The notes beneath the pieces are model-generated. The model had not been told where the DNA came from, searched no databases, and worked only from the letters and a program-made list of their open reading frames with translations. Made by a program: the position numbers and the translations under genes. From Umbilicaria muhlenbergii (taxonomy: Eukaryota > Ascomycota > Lecanoromycetes > Umbilicariales > Umbilicariaceae), in NCBI GenBank assembly GCA_000611775.1, contig KK106985.1, positions 248,001-312,000 of the forward strand: 64,000 bases of DNA, written 5' to 3'. Shown here piece by piece: positions 10,105-21,201 of this stretch. Every line of letters starts with the position of its first letter. The first letter of the stretch is position 1.

Positions 10105-11646
10105 TCAACTATGCCTGTTCTTGCCTTGCTTCGCCCTCTTCTGACGTCGCTCCTTTTCCTTTTCTCTCTCTGTCCTCTCGTTCTCCAGCTCCTTGCGTCT
10201 CCTCTCCTCATAGGCCTTTGCCTGTCTCAGCTCAGCCGCCGTTCTTCTGGTCGTAGTTTTCGTTTGCTGCTTGGCAATACCACGGGCCTTACTAGCCGCC
10301 TGCGAGAACGTGGACTTGATGTCAGAAATCGCTCCTCCTATGATACCCTTCTTCTCTGGGGATGGCGCGTTCGACGGGGGTTGGTAGAGGTTCATGGTTC
10401 CTGTGTAGCGACTGCTGCCTCCACTGGGAGTGATTGGTTCCTTGGGGAGCGGCTGGATGCGGAGCCAGTCCCGCATCCAAGGTTGCCTTAGAAGCCAAGC
10501 TTGACCCATTGAGATTAAGGATGTGAAGAAAAACGACAGCTGCATGCATGCGGGCCAGAAAAGCATGAATACGCCGGATATGGTGGGCAAGCCGTACAGG
10601 AAGAGATACTTCATTCCGGGAGACATGGTAGAACCGTAGGATCCAAGTTCGCCACCTTTCTGCGCATAGGACGAGGGTTACTAGTTACTCAAGCGAGATG
10701 AGAGAGAGAGATACATACCTTGAAAGTATAGTAGAATGCCGCAGAAGTAATGACCGGCAACAAGAATAAAGGATCCGTCAATGTCAAGTCTTTGATCCAT
10801 AGAAAGCCGCCGTCTTCTAGGCCAGGCACAGGTAAAGCGGCCATGCCACGCATAAGCCTAAACGTTCCATAACCCAGCGGTATCTGGATCATCGGCACAG
10901 CTATCTTCCAAAGCTTAACTCCCGCCGCCCTATATGTACCCCAAATTTCCTGCTGAGCCAACACCATTGCCTGCTGATCCTTCGACTCCTTTGCAGCCTC
11001 CATCCGCTTCTTGAGTGGCTCGGTATGGGTTGAGAGGATGGCTAGCCGGGCGGAAGTATCTGAGGCCCCAACGTAGGCTTTGAACAAGATAAGACGGACA
11101 ACGAAAGCTGTAAGCAGGATCGACGCCCACCATGGCGTGCCGGTGTATACGTGGACATGCTCGAGAAGCGTCTCTATAAAGGCTGTGGGACCCCAGCCGT
11201 AGTCTAGTCCAAGCTCTTTCAAGTAGCCAATGTGCTCGGTGACGGGAGGAAGCCCTGAGCTAAAAAGATCGTCAAGGGTAGCGGGTGTGAGATCGCTCGA
11301 AGGTTCTGCAACGGATTCGGCGGGTGGGAGTTTATCGCTGGGGGCTGCGACCGGAATGGTGAGGGTATTATTGGGAGCTGTCGAGGCAAAGCGCGCCGCT
11401 GTTAGAGGTAGAGCGAACGATTTGTATGGATATTTGTATGGACCGCATGGTCTTCGAGTTGTTGACGGGTACGCTATGGAGCTCAGAGGAGCTCTCGTGG
11501 AGAACTGTAGCACCAGGGATGAGCAATTGAAAACGTAAAAGGGTCGAGCGCTATACCTTTTTACCAGGTTCAAGTGCTATCCTTGGGCTTCGTCTACTTG
11601 TCTGTAGAAGATGCCCCGTCCAACGGAGGCCTCTGCTGGGCATCAT
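10105..11646 (-). CDS. OXA1: mitochondrial inner-membrane insertase Oxa1
   Basis: Three exons: 11646-11557, 11504-10719 and 10659-10105, with introns of 52 nt (GTATAG donor) and 59 nt (GTATGT donor), both phase 0; 476 residues. The N-terminus (MMPSRGLRWTGHLLQTSRRS) is Arg-rich and lacks acids, as expected of a mitochondrial presequence. The core follows the YidC/Oxa1/Alb3 plan: the first membrane segment WWASILLTAFVVRLILF, a helical hairpin with TEPLKKRMEAAKE, the Tyr/Gly-rich segment IPLGYGTFRLMRG, then a hairpin ending with FWPACMQLSFFFTSLISMGQ. The long basic, Arg/Glu-rich C-terminal tail matches the matrix ribosome-binding coiled coil of Oxa1. It inserts mitochondrially encoded and some imported proteins into the inner membrane. 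Confidence 0.93.
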
Positions 11647-12040
11647 CGTAAGAAATGTGTTTTTCCGAAGAGGCAGCCCTAGAACTCGCAAAAGGGCCTT
11701 GAGGAGCCTCGAGGAAATCGAGCGAGGCAAGTGTAGCCGAGAGCTGTATCGAAGTGACGGATTGTTGATGATAGTAGCAACACTTTTGCTCACAACTTCT
11801 GTGCATAATAAAAATTAATCGATATCTAGAGCTTGCTCAGAAAACTGCCGTATGCAGTATGATGCTACGTATGTGATGCCCAACTCTACAACAATTTCTG
11901 TCTCAATGTTCATGAGCCGCACCACAGCCATATGGATCAATTTGGTCAATTATCCACCCTCCAGCGCCCATACTCCTATATACAGCCCTTGTTGGTGATA
12001 TATGGTCAATCCATTCCAGCTATGTCCTTGCGACGCACCC
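11647..12040. other. intergenic upstream of OXA1
   Basis: About 390 bp holding the OXA1 promoter and the MIM1 3' end. Frames here are short and not protein-like. Confidence 0.4.
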
Positions 12041-12602
12041 CTACTCTAGACTTGTCAAATCCTCCAATTCTGCTTCTCTCCGCCTCCGTTCAACGGGGTC
12101 ATCGCGCATCTCGATTCCAGGTCCAATTGATCTCGAGCTTCGGCCACTGGGGAATATCTGCAGTAGTGATGTCAGCGATGGCTAGTTAAGCATAGGAAGA
12201 GCCGTTGTTTCGACATGGTGTCCTCGTCGCAAGTACGTCCAATCGTGAAACACAAGAGACCCAACAAAGGTGTCTTGAAACTAACAGAAGTCGCGAGTGT
12301 GAAATAGTATGTACCTTCGTTCCTGACCAGCCCAGTCTAAACGCCGCTTCATGTGCCAACAGCTCCCCGAACCCTAACATCAACCCATTGATGAATGGTA
12401 GTAAAAGGTTGATCGCTGCTCCTCGCAGCAGACTCCATATCGTAGGTGGAGAATAGAGAATCATTGGTGAGCTGGAAGAGGACGGTGGAGATGGAGATGG
12501 GGAGGAAAGTTCGTTGTTTGCGGAGTAGTTTTCGCTGTCAGAGGGCATGGTTAAAGAGGACTCGGCCAGGTCCTGGCGGCCTTCGGGAGATTGCGACGCC
12601 AT
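12041..12602 (-). CDS. MIM1: mitochondrial import protein Mim1/Tom13
   Basis: Exon 1 (12602-12315) and exon 2 (12157-12041) are joined over a 157-nt intron (GTACAT donor, phase 0) to give 134 residues. After a Ser/Pro-rich, disordered N-terminus comes the conserved single membrane helix of the Mim1 family: LRGAAINLLLPFINGLMLGF, containing the GLMLG GxxxG motif used for oligomerisation, then GELLAHEAAFRLGWSGTK. Exon 2 supplies the family C-terminus (IFPSGRSSRSIGPGIE...). Mim1 sits in the mitochondrial outer membrane and, with Mim2, inserts alpha-helical outer-membrane proteins and helps assemble TOM. Starting at the ATG at 12602 removes an upstream non-conserved extension. Confidence 0.9.
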
Positions 12603-12985
12603 GTTGAGTGGGAAAGGCTGCGACGGCGGGATTCGTGCTGTTACCGTTGCATTGTTGAAGCTCGTTGGAGATGTGGATGCTGTAAGGAGACTGGTCTGTC
12701 CACACAGTGAGGGGAGGAGGAACTTTCGGCGAATGCACACAAGGCTTGATGCAATGTGGCAGGGGTACCGCTCTTGGTCCGTGCACGGAACCCTGAGGGC
12801 GCGCGGATAACGATTGGCCGAAGCTCCCACTTACTCCAGAGGTACAAACTCCCGTCAGGACAGAAGTAGAGCTCAACACACTGCTCGTCCATAAACCTCA
12901 CACTGCACAAGCTTCCATCCAGAATCGCCGATTATTGTTCGAGAGTCAAGCCTCCTTTGGCTACTGCTGAGAGTAACTATCAAAC
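12603..12985. promoter_or_regulatory. divergent intergenic region (MIM1 / SHP1)
   Basis: 383 bp between opposed starts; both promoters must lie within it. No other feature recognised. Confidence 0.4.
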
Positions 12986-14380
12986 ATGGCGGACACAGCA
13001 GCTGAGCATGACTCTCTAATAACACAGTTTTGTAGCCTCACTGGAGTTGCCCCCCACGAGGTGAGCTTCCTTCCTTACAGTACCAGCACACGTCCCGATC
13101 GAAGCTGACGCTTCTCCCAGGCCCAGCAATATCTGGCCACAAATCAGTGGGACATCTCCAGTGCCGCTGCAGAATACTACACATCGCTTGAAGAAGGTGC
13201 CGCCGACCAGCCAGGCCAAGCACCAAGCGCTATGTCAGATGTAGATGACGACGAACCTCCTGTCACAGCGGCTGCAGGTGGCGGTCGCACACTTGGCGGG
13301 GGATCAGGGCCTCAACCAATACCAACGACTTCCAGTGTACCTCCGCCACCAGGCTCCAACTCAAAGCAAGCACCGCCGAAGAAGTTTGCTACTCTAGGAG
13401 ACATTTCAGGAGGGGGACCCTCAGGAAGTTCTGGACATGGTCATGATGACGACGAGGATGATGACGAAAGCGAAAAGCAGGATCTGTTCGCTGGAGGAGA
13501 GAAGTCCGGCTTAGCGGTGCAGAACCCTAATAAGCAGAGCGCTGCTGACTTACAGCGCAAAATACTGGAAAGAGCCAGAAAGTGAGTCGGTCTTCTACGT
13601 TTCAGATGCGCATGTAGCTCAAAACCCATTTTTAGAGACGTTGCCAGGCCAGGTGGTGATGATCCAAGAGCTCCATCTTCACGCTTCACAGGCACAGCAC
13701 GCACCCTAGGCGGCGACGACACCCCCAGCCAAGTCATCGAAGATCCTACGCCGCGAATGCCACAACGTGAGCCTCGCGTCGAGCGCCAGTTACATTTCTG
13801 GGCGGATGGCTTCTCAGTTGACGATGGCCCACTATATCGCTCGGATGATCCCGCAAACGCTGGGTATCTCTCTATGATTCGGGAAGGCCATGCGCCTTTG
13901 GCGATAATGAATGTCACGAGAAACCAAGAGGTCGATGTCAAGCTGGTGCAACATGAAGAGAAATACGTGGCGCCAAAGAAGAAGTACAAGCCTTTCTCTG
14001 GTAGTGGGCAAAGACTAGGCAGCCCGACACCAGGAGCTGGTAGCAGCACTTATAGCGAAGCAGCAGCCGCACCTTCAAGTGCGAAAGCACCAGAGTCAGC
14101 AGGCGGCGCAACGTCTACGGTTGATATCAACGAGTCGGAGCCCACAATTACTCTACAAATTCGGCTTGGAGATGGCACGCGGTTGTCATCACGCTTCAAT
14201 ACGAGCCATACCATTGGCAACGTGTACGACTTTGTATACGCATCAAACACGGCGAGTCGTGGGCGTCTCTGGGTATTGATGACAACCTTCCCAAGCAAGG
14301 AGCTGAGTGATAAGGAGGTGGCCCTTGGTGACTTGGCGGAGTTCAAGAGAGGTGGCGTTGTGGTTCAAAAGTGGAAATAG
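12986..14380 (+). CDS. SHP1: Shp1/p47 UBX-domain cofactor of Cdc48
   Basis: Three exons, 12986-13060, 13121-13581 and 13636-14380 (introns 60 and 54 nt), give 426 residues against 423 in yeast Shp1. Domain order is diagnostic: a UBA-like domain (ITQFCSLTGVAPHEAQQYL, with the first intron inside it), a Gly/Pro/Asp-rich linker, a SEP domain beginning LHFWADGFSVDDGPLYR, an SHP box FSGSGQRLG that binds Cdc48, and a C-terminal UBX domain starting near TLQIRLGDGTRLSSRFN. The protein recruits the AAA ATPase Cdc48/p97 for membrane fusion, ubiquitin-dependent turnover and PP1 regulation. The phosphatase-inhibitor gene at 52.3-53.3 kb acts on the same PP1, though it is distant. Confidence 0.95.
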
Positions 14381-14845
14381 ACGGATCATAGAAGTATTGC
14401 ATCGCTGGCGTTCACAGACAATAAAAGACTACAAGGCGCAGCTGGAGCTGGTTCATGCTCTCGACTCGTAGATTTGGGGAAGGTGGTGGTCTGATTGAGT
14501 CGGAGAATTGTAGCTCATGCGCGTGAAACGAGGGCATGAGATATGACTTCGATATTGGCGAGAGAAATGATAGCAAGGGATTGAAAACTACCAATCACGA
14601 TGTATCTGATCTGTAAACGTGCTGAATGGCAGCGAGATTGATTAATATTAATCTCAAACATGAGAAAATTCGATAGAAAAATTCGACTGAAAAATTCGCC
14701 GCCCCAACTTCCGCAATTCGATGCTTGATAATCGAAACACCCTCCACCCCCCAGTCCAACTTCTACCTCGCACTTCGCGCCATGAAAATGATGCTGCACA
14801 ATCCCCTCCAGTCTCCCCGATAGCGTCAACACCAGTCCCCTCGCC
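14381..14845. other. intergenic between SHP1 and CFD1
   Basis: 465 bp containing the CFD1 promoter. It has a small inverted AT-rich stretch near 14640 (TTAATATTAA) and becomes C-rich from about 14735, the left edge of the CFD1 skew island. Confidence 0.4.
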
Positions 14846-16075
14846 ATGTCCCTCGAAAATGTCAAGCACATCGTGTTGGTACTTCCCCCAATCACCCCCA
14901 TCTTATCGATAAGCCCATCCTCTTCCCGCATCATTCCAACCCACTAACCCATCTGCTTTCCACCCCAGGTTCTCTCCGGCAAAGGCGGCGTCGGTAAATC
15001 TTCCATAACGACCCAACTCGCCCTCTCTCTATGCCTCGCCGGCCACAGCGTCGGCATCCTAGATATCGACCTCACCGGCCCCTCCATCCCGCGCCTCTTG
15101 GGTATCGAAGATGCGAAGGTCACTCAGGCGCCGGGGGGTTGGTTGCCGGTTGAAGTGCACGCGTCACAGATCCTGCCACCTGTGCCTTCGCTGGTAGCAG
15201 CAGCAGGGTCAACAGCCGCGCAAACACCCACATCTCCCACCGGCGTGGATGGCTTGACTAACAATGGCTCCACCTCTTCCGCCCTACCCCCACCCACGAC
15301 CGACACCAACACCAGCACGTCCAAGCCCCCCATCGGCTCCCTCCACTGCATGTCGCTGGGCTTCCTCCTCAAGTCAAAAAACGACGCCATCGTTTGGCGC
15401 GGCCCCAAAAAAACAGCCATGGTCCGCCAATTCCTCACCTCCGTCCTCTGGCCGCGCGTGGACTATCTCCTTATCGACACTCCCCCGGGCACATCCGACG
15501 AGCACATCTCCCTCGCCGAAACCCTCCTAAAAACCGTCTCTCCTTCCACTGTCTCCCTCTCCCCCACCTCCACCTCTACCTCCCCGGCAAAAGTCGCCGG
15601 CGCAGTCCTAGTAACGACCCCCCAAGCCATCTCCACAAACGACGTCCGCAAAGAGCTGAATTTCTGCGCGAAAGTCGACATGAGGGTGCTCGGGGTGGTA
15701 GAGAATATGAGCGGGTATGTGTGCGAGTGTTGTGGGGTGGGGACGAATTTATTTGGGAGGGGCGGGGGGGAGGTTATGAGTAGGGAGTTTGGGGTGGGGT
15801 TTTTGGGGCGGGTGGCGGTGGATGCGCAGTGGGGACGGTTGGTGGAGGAGGGGAGGAGACCGAGGTATGGGGAGGTAGGGATGAGGGGAAGGAGGGATGA
15901 GGATGGGGAGGGGGATGGGGAGGGAGATGGGGAAGAGGGGGATGGGAAGGGAGAGGAGAAGGATGAGGGGCTTTTGGTAGATAAGTATCGGAGTTGTTCG
16001 TTATGTGCGACTTTTGAGGGGATTACGAGGCAGGTTGTTGATCTTGTTGAGGCGGGGAGTGGGAGAAGTCGATGA
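14846..16075 (+). CDS. CFD1: cytosolic Fe-S scaffold P-loop NTPase Cfd1/NUBP2
   Basis: Exon 1 (14846-14878) encodes [12 protein letters not shown] 90-nt intron is followed by exon 2 (14969-16075), giving 379 residues. The deviant Walker A of the Mrp/NBP35 family, SGKGGVGKS, lies at the junction, followed by [30 protein letters not shown] and the metal-binding [12 protein letters not shown] with its CxxC-type cysteines. Cfd1 partners Nbp35 in the cytosol to assemble and deliver Fe-S clusters. It is about 90 residues longer than yeast Cfd1 (293) because of two insertions: a Thr/Ser/Pro-rich linker after VEVHASQ and an Asp/Glu/Gly run near residues 315-345 encoded by G-rich repeats. The base-composition switch at about 15660 is sharp. 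Confidence 0.93.
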
Positions 16076-16342
16076 GGATGTCAATGTACAGGATATAGAG
16101 CATTGGATGGTATCTTTGCATTGCCGATCGGCGTTGTTTATTTTGGATCTGTTCAAATTGTGTCTTCAGCCTATTAGACTTAGATTCCTTCGAACGGCCC
16201 AACATCCCAGCTTGTATGAAATAAAACTTTGGAAGCTTAGGCCCACCATACCCAACCTGCATATGCCTCACATCAACGCCGTGTGCAATAGCCCCAGCCT
16301 TTGAAGGAAGGAAGCCATCCATCTCCCCCCTTAACAATTCGA

Positions 16343-17782
16343 TTACGCCTCCAATATCGCCCTCACCAACCCCGGCCTACCCAAATCCGCCACCCGCGAC
16401 CCAAACACCTCCCCAACCTTCGCCACCAACTTCGCTCTCATCTCCCCCTTCTCCGCCGCATGCCCATTACTCAACCCCACCGCACCCTCCTCCAAACTCT
16501 CCAACGCCCTAACCACAGCTCCCACCACCATCTCGGCCTCCGCCCTCTTCGGCCCCTCCCCCTCAACCTCCTCCCTCACCACCCCCTCATAGTCCGTCAA
16601 ATTCGGCAAAATAAGCGCCCGCACGACTTCCGGCCCGCCGATCGCTTGCAAGCCGATGATGGCGCCGTAGTGTGTGCCGAATGGTTTGGTGGGGTCGAGG
16701 AAGTGCTTGAGGCAGGTGCGGGCGAGACGCGGTTTCAGCGTGTGTGAGGATTTGGCGTATTTTTTGCAGATGAGGGCGAGGAGGGAGGCGGAGAGGTTGC
16801 GGAGGGGGTAGTGGGCCAGAGGGTGGGCGGGGGAGCCGAGGTGGCGGCCGATGAGGCAGGTGAGGATGGGGGGGACGATGGAGGCGATCTGGCGGGTTGG
16901 TTAGTTGAGTGCGGTTTGGAGGTGGAGTGGAATGGGACACGTACGTAAGGGTCTACGTAGAGGCTTTCGTTGTCGAGCATGGCGGAGGCGAGTTGCATCA
17001 TTTGGGTTAGGGTGAAGAGGTCTTTTAGTTTGTGCGTGACTTTCTCGGCGATGAATTGGACGAAGTAGGGCACTAGTTGGTGGAGACCAGGATCGCTACG
17101 GAGGCTGGCGAGCGCGGCGACTCGGTACTCGTCGTTGTTTTCGTCGAGGAGAGCGCTGCAGATCTTTTCGAAGTACAGCTGGAGTTCTTTGGAGAGAATG
17201 TGCTTGACAAGGGGCTTGACCGTGACGTTGTCGTTGCCGCTTATGGCTGCGAGATTTGGATTGGCTCCAGGTCCTTTGGGCACTAGTTCTTGGTTCCTGG
17301 AATCTGCCGTGGTAGGATTCTGTGGAATTGATGGTTGGACGCCTTCAACGGCGAGCCAGTGTGCTATTGATATGTCAGCTTCGACAGCTTCGATAGCATA
17401 TGTCAGTTGTACCAGTAAAAGATATCTCCCGTGGCACTTTTGGTAGCGGCGCATTGATGAGCTTTTCGAAGTCTACCTCTTCGTCCTCGACGTAGAATAG
17501 GGGTTGACCAGGCCCAATAGAAGCTTCCCCAAAGCGAAGTGGCCGCGTTGATTCGTAGCCGTACAGAGGCTCGACATCTAGTACTCGTAGTGCCTGTGCG
17601 ATGTCTTGGGTCCAAAGTGTCGTTCTCTTGCTATGCCGCATGAACTTCAGAGCCTCCTCCAGGACCTGTGATAACCGGTATTCTACATCTGAACAAAGTG
17701 CTTGCAGGACTTCATCGCTCAGAGATGCAATGCCGACTGACTCGGCCACGTCCCTGATGTTGTCGGGGTTCCAGACAGACAT
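16343..17782 (-). CDS. TAF6: TFIID/SAGA subunit Taf6
   Basis: Exons 17782-17413, 17363-16945 and 16888-16343 (introns 49 and 56 nt, the second with an ACTAAC branch site) give 444 residues. The N-terminal histone fold starts [18 protein letters not shown] and includes [20 protein letters not shown]. The spliced junction reads [14 protein letters not shown], the conserved entry to the middle region. The C-terminal HEAT-like domain contains [10 protein letters not shown] and [11 protein letters not shown]. Taf6 pairs with Taf9 and is shared by TFIID and, in many fungi, SAGA. It is convergent with CFD1. Coding-strand codons change from C-ending to G-ending near 16630. Confidence 0.95.
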
Positions 17783-20063
17783 TTTAGGTCCTTGCAGTGT
17801 ACTTTTTCCACAACACAAGAGAATAATGCAAACAAAGAGGCCCCAGCAGCTCTCCGAAGAAAGAAACGGTGTTTGGCAGGGAATTATGAACAGCACTTCA
17901 AGCTGGCATCCATCAGATCGATTTCGAATCTGAATGTTCCCTCACTACACGGCCGGCTCTCTTCAACGGTTGACCCGTTCCCCCGCCCACTCACTTTGCA
18001 GAGACCGAAATCCAATCCGGATAGACACTCATTACACTTCTTCGACGTAGGAGATCTTCGGCCTGTTCTCTAATGCCCAGATCTCAGCAATACCAATCGT
18101 AAATGCCACTCCAGTGCCCTGCTCCCAATTGAAGTTTGCGTGGCGCGCTAAGATTCAGCCGCGCTCGAAGCGCGCTTGAGAACACCGCCCAGAGTTGGCC
18201 GTTCCCTTTTGTGGCACAACCGCTTTGTGACCAGCACACTACACTCGTCTTTTTCGAGGAGCTCGGCCTGAAGCTCCTGTGGGGCTTTGAGCAACCTATA
18301 GAATGTACGGTTCTCCGTATTGGTACCCGAAACTCATGCCATTGCGCGTAGCAGGCAATCCAACCATCAACGCCCACGTCAGTGGCTCCTTGACCTCTCT
18401 GACAATGTCCACCGAGGCAGTCTGTTGGCAGAACGGTCTGATGTCAGCGTCTTGGTTGCACAAACGCTGGCCCTACTTGTGTCACTGGGAGAATTTGAAT
18501 TGATGATCCAATCTCGGGAAGATCTTGTCTTACTCTACGAGCGTTGAGATCTCATGTTGTGATCTTCATACCCTTTGTCTCATCTCGTGGCGGACGCCTT
18601 CAATGTCACACAAATGGGTGGAGCGGGATCCGATTACGGCATGTGGTAGTGAAATGCTCCCAGCGCAGAGGTTACTGGATACCAATGCTTGCTAAGAGAA
18701 TAGCATCGGTTGCTATTTCCGGCCCTTCGTCTATTTCATTACTTAGCATCACGAGTGGACTTGTTTGACGAACGGCTTCCTTGGATGTTTTTGATAGTTT
18801 GATGCACAGCAGCCTGAGATGTACTTTGCCGGATCCCGCTCTGCATCCGTCGCCAATATTTTGGTATCGATGATCCTCTCTAATGGAAGGGCTCTCGCAT
18901 GATGAAGAAATCTGATGATGGCTTCGTTGTGTGCGGAAGGCTTTTCTGAAAACTGACATGGTAGTTGTTCAGGCTACGGTTGGAGTATAAGATGTTGAAA
19001 ACCACGTCGACCAGGTGTTTACGAAGACCACCAACCTTATACCATCCTGAACTTGACCTCCTACTTGGGAACGATATTATCTTCGCGTGTGTTCGTCCTT
19101 CTTTCGATTTATCAAGAGACACTTGCGAATTTGCGCAATACTAGGAGATCGCTCTCCAGACATTCGAACTTTTGTCCTCATCACAAGTAAGATAGGGACG
19201 ACAAACCCCTTTCTAAGATTCGCCCACGGGATTCTGTTCAGGCAGCATTCAGGCAGCATTCAGGCAACACCCTGGCATATCGTTCACGATCCGCCCAAGC
19301 GACATTACTCTCGCAGTATTCAACCAACGTTCAGGCAATACCCCCGCCTAGAATTTCACTCCAGGAGCTTACTAAAATGTCGATAACCAAACCATCCTCG
19401 CCACGACCATGTCCAAAGCCCCGACCAATTCCACGACCCCCGCCGCCTAGTCCATCGAGATCGAGACCTACGCCAACGGTACAATTGCAGCATGCATAAC
19501 ATCCTTCACAGTGGTAAGCATCCATCCATTCTGCTTCTACTACGAGAATGGTCTCCCTGACTGTAGTGACAGCGGTCAAAAAAGGGTTGAGATGTCATGT
19601 TTCCAGCATTGGTCCGCTTCGACCGGGTCGGTGCGGAGAGTCTGCATGAAGGGAGGACCAACTATCTTTCATTAATCTTCCATGACACGTGTTGTTGAAC
19701 ACTCTTATTTCCTCTGTGGCGCGGCATTCTGGATATAGTGCTCTTTGTCACATTAGGCGTGGGCGCTCCCGTTGGGGGATAAGGATCAGGAAAAAGGGAA
19801 AAGAAAGCTTCTTGAGACATAGACCTGTACCCTAAAGGGACTGTCCCAACTACCTTTGAATCATTCGGGCTCTTCGTTATTATATGAAAGTCTCTCAGAA
19901 TAAAGCCCTTTCGTAAGATATGAGTAGTCCACCAGCAAGAATTCTTTGCTTGGATAACCTTATTTGTTTTTATACAGACTACAAGACGCACAGCCGAGCT
20001 ATACGCCTGTGGAGAACCCCCGGTAAGATACAAATTGATCCTACAAGATCTGCGCACATGCCC
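17783..20063. other. 2.3-kb stretch with no supported gene
   Basis: Read in all frames I find no family I recognise. A plus-strand frame near 18320-18547 (WLLDLSDNVHRG ... SREDLVLLYER) looks mildly protein-like and could be a gene remnant, but it has no partner exon I can join. An 11-bp unit GGCAGCATTCA occurs about two and a half times near 19237-19270. There is no tRNA- or rRNA-like sequence that I can see. Confidence 0.4.
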
Positions 20064-20992
20064 TCACTTCTTCTTGCTCCTCCTCTTCCCAGCACTCACA
20101 TCCCTGCCGGCCACGTTCCCACTCCTGATCAACGACCTCGTCCGTAGATACTGCGTTACCACATTCTGTATATTGCCACGATCATGTCTGGGTTTCCTAC
20201 ATCATCACTCGTATTAGCATAAAGCTGTCCATCGACGACCTGATCCCGCGTCGGTGGAAGCGGATAAGGAAATGTACGTACCGCATATAATACAACCTCG
20301 CCCTCCTCGCCGGTCTCTCCTTCCTCTGCACCACTTCTATCCCGGCCACATTCGGCGAGTAGACCTTCACCCACATCTCCACACCAACCCTAGTGAAATG
20401 ATTCCGCAATAAGATACCCGTGTCTACTCCTCTCTTTCTGATGTTGATACACACTCCAGCATATGATTCGTTGGCGCTAGGGTTTGTAGGACTGGTTATG
20501 GAGTTGGCGTTGCTGCCAGCAGCAGAGGCGGGATCCTTAGCGGTCGAGGAGGTGGAGGATGAGGGGGTTTTGAACCGCACAAGCAGGATATCACCCACTC
20601 TGGCGGCGTCGGGATTGGTGCGAGAGAAGAGGCGAGTGCGGGCGCCGGTGGGGTCGAGGATGGCTAGTTGGGCGGCGTGCAGGTCCTTGATGGGTTCAGG
20701 GAAGAGGTTGCGGGTTGACGGGGGCGGAGGGTATGTTCTGATGTTCTTGGGGGCTGCGGATTGTCAGAAGGGCCAATCGTATAGAAGTCAAGTTTCTCAG
20801 GCGATGGATGTACTGGCCGAGAAAGGCCGTGGCTAATTACTTACCGACAATTGAGGACTCGGGGGTGTTCGATAGTAATCGTGGAGGAGGTGGTGTGCGT
20901 CTGGGAACTGCTGTGACGGTTGAAAGACATCGCGTGGCTGATTGCCGCCGCGAGCTTCGTAGTATAGACTTCCAGCAGCTCAGAGGCCGCAT
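20064..20992 (-). CDS. IMG1: mitochondrial large-subunit ribosomal protein bL19m (Img1)
   Basis: Three exons, 20992-20845, 20753-20282 and 20196-20064, with introns of 91 nt (GTAAGT) and 85 nt (GTACGT), encode 250 residues. The start MRPLSCWKSILRSSRRQS is a typical Arg/Ser-rich mitochondrial presequence. The bL19 fold shows as VGDILLVRF, then GVCINIRKRGVDTGILLRNH and GVEMWVKVYSPNV, ending RARLYYMRKPRHDRG, whose last part is restored by the second intron. The C-terminus is Lys/Arg-rich. bL19 sits at the subunit interface of the ribosome. The gene is head-to-head (209 bp) with another mitochondrial-looking gene. Confidence 0.92.
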
Positions 20993-21201
20993 TGTAGGTG
21001 CTGCCGACGCCATTATAAGGAAAATGGAAGTTTATTCAACACCCTGCTGTCGCTGCTGGATGGAGGTTCTTGCGATAAGGCTGATTATCTAATACGAAAT
21101 AAATTACGTCTAGCCGCATTGAAAACTTCGATATTAGAGGATCTTTTGGCCTACATCTCCGCTCACCTGCTCGATACCATTGCGTCTTGATTTCCCTAAG
21201 T
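20993..21201. promoter_or_regulatory. short bidirectional promoter (IMG1 / mitochondrial protein)
   Basis: Only 209 bp separate the two start codons, so the two genes very probably share regulatory sequence. Both products look mitochondrial, which would suit coordinated expression. No specific binding site recognised. Confidence 0.5.

Noticed and set aside
10689-11573. OXA1 starting at a TTG codon at 11573
   Set aside because: A 52-nt intron (11556-11505) links the frame to an upstream exon with a true ATG and a mitochondrial presequence.
18320-18547. Plus-strand frame with protein-like composition
   Set aside because: Too short, no start context or partner exon, no recognised family.
19331-19579. 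Minus-strand Gly-rich frame
   Set aside because: Simple-sequence translation without start or domain support.
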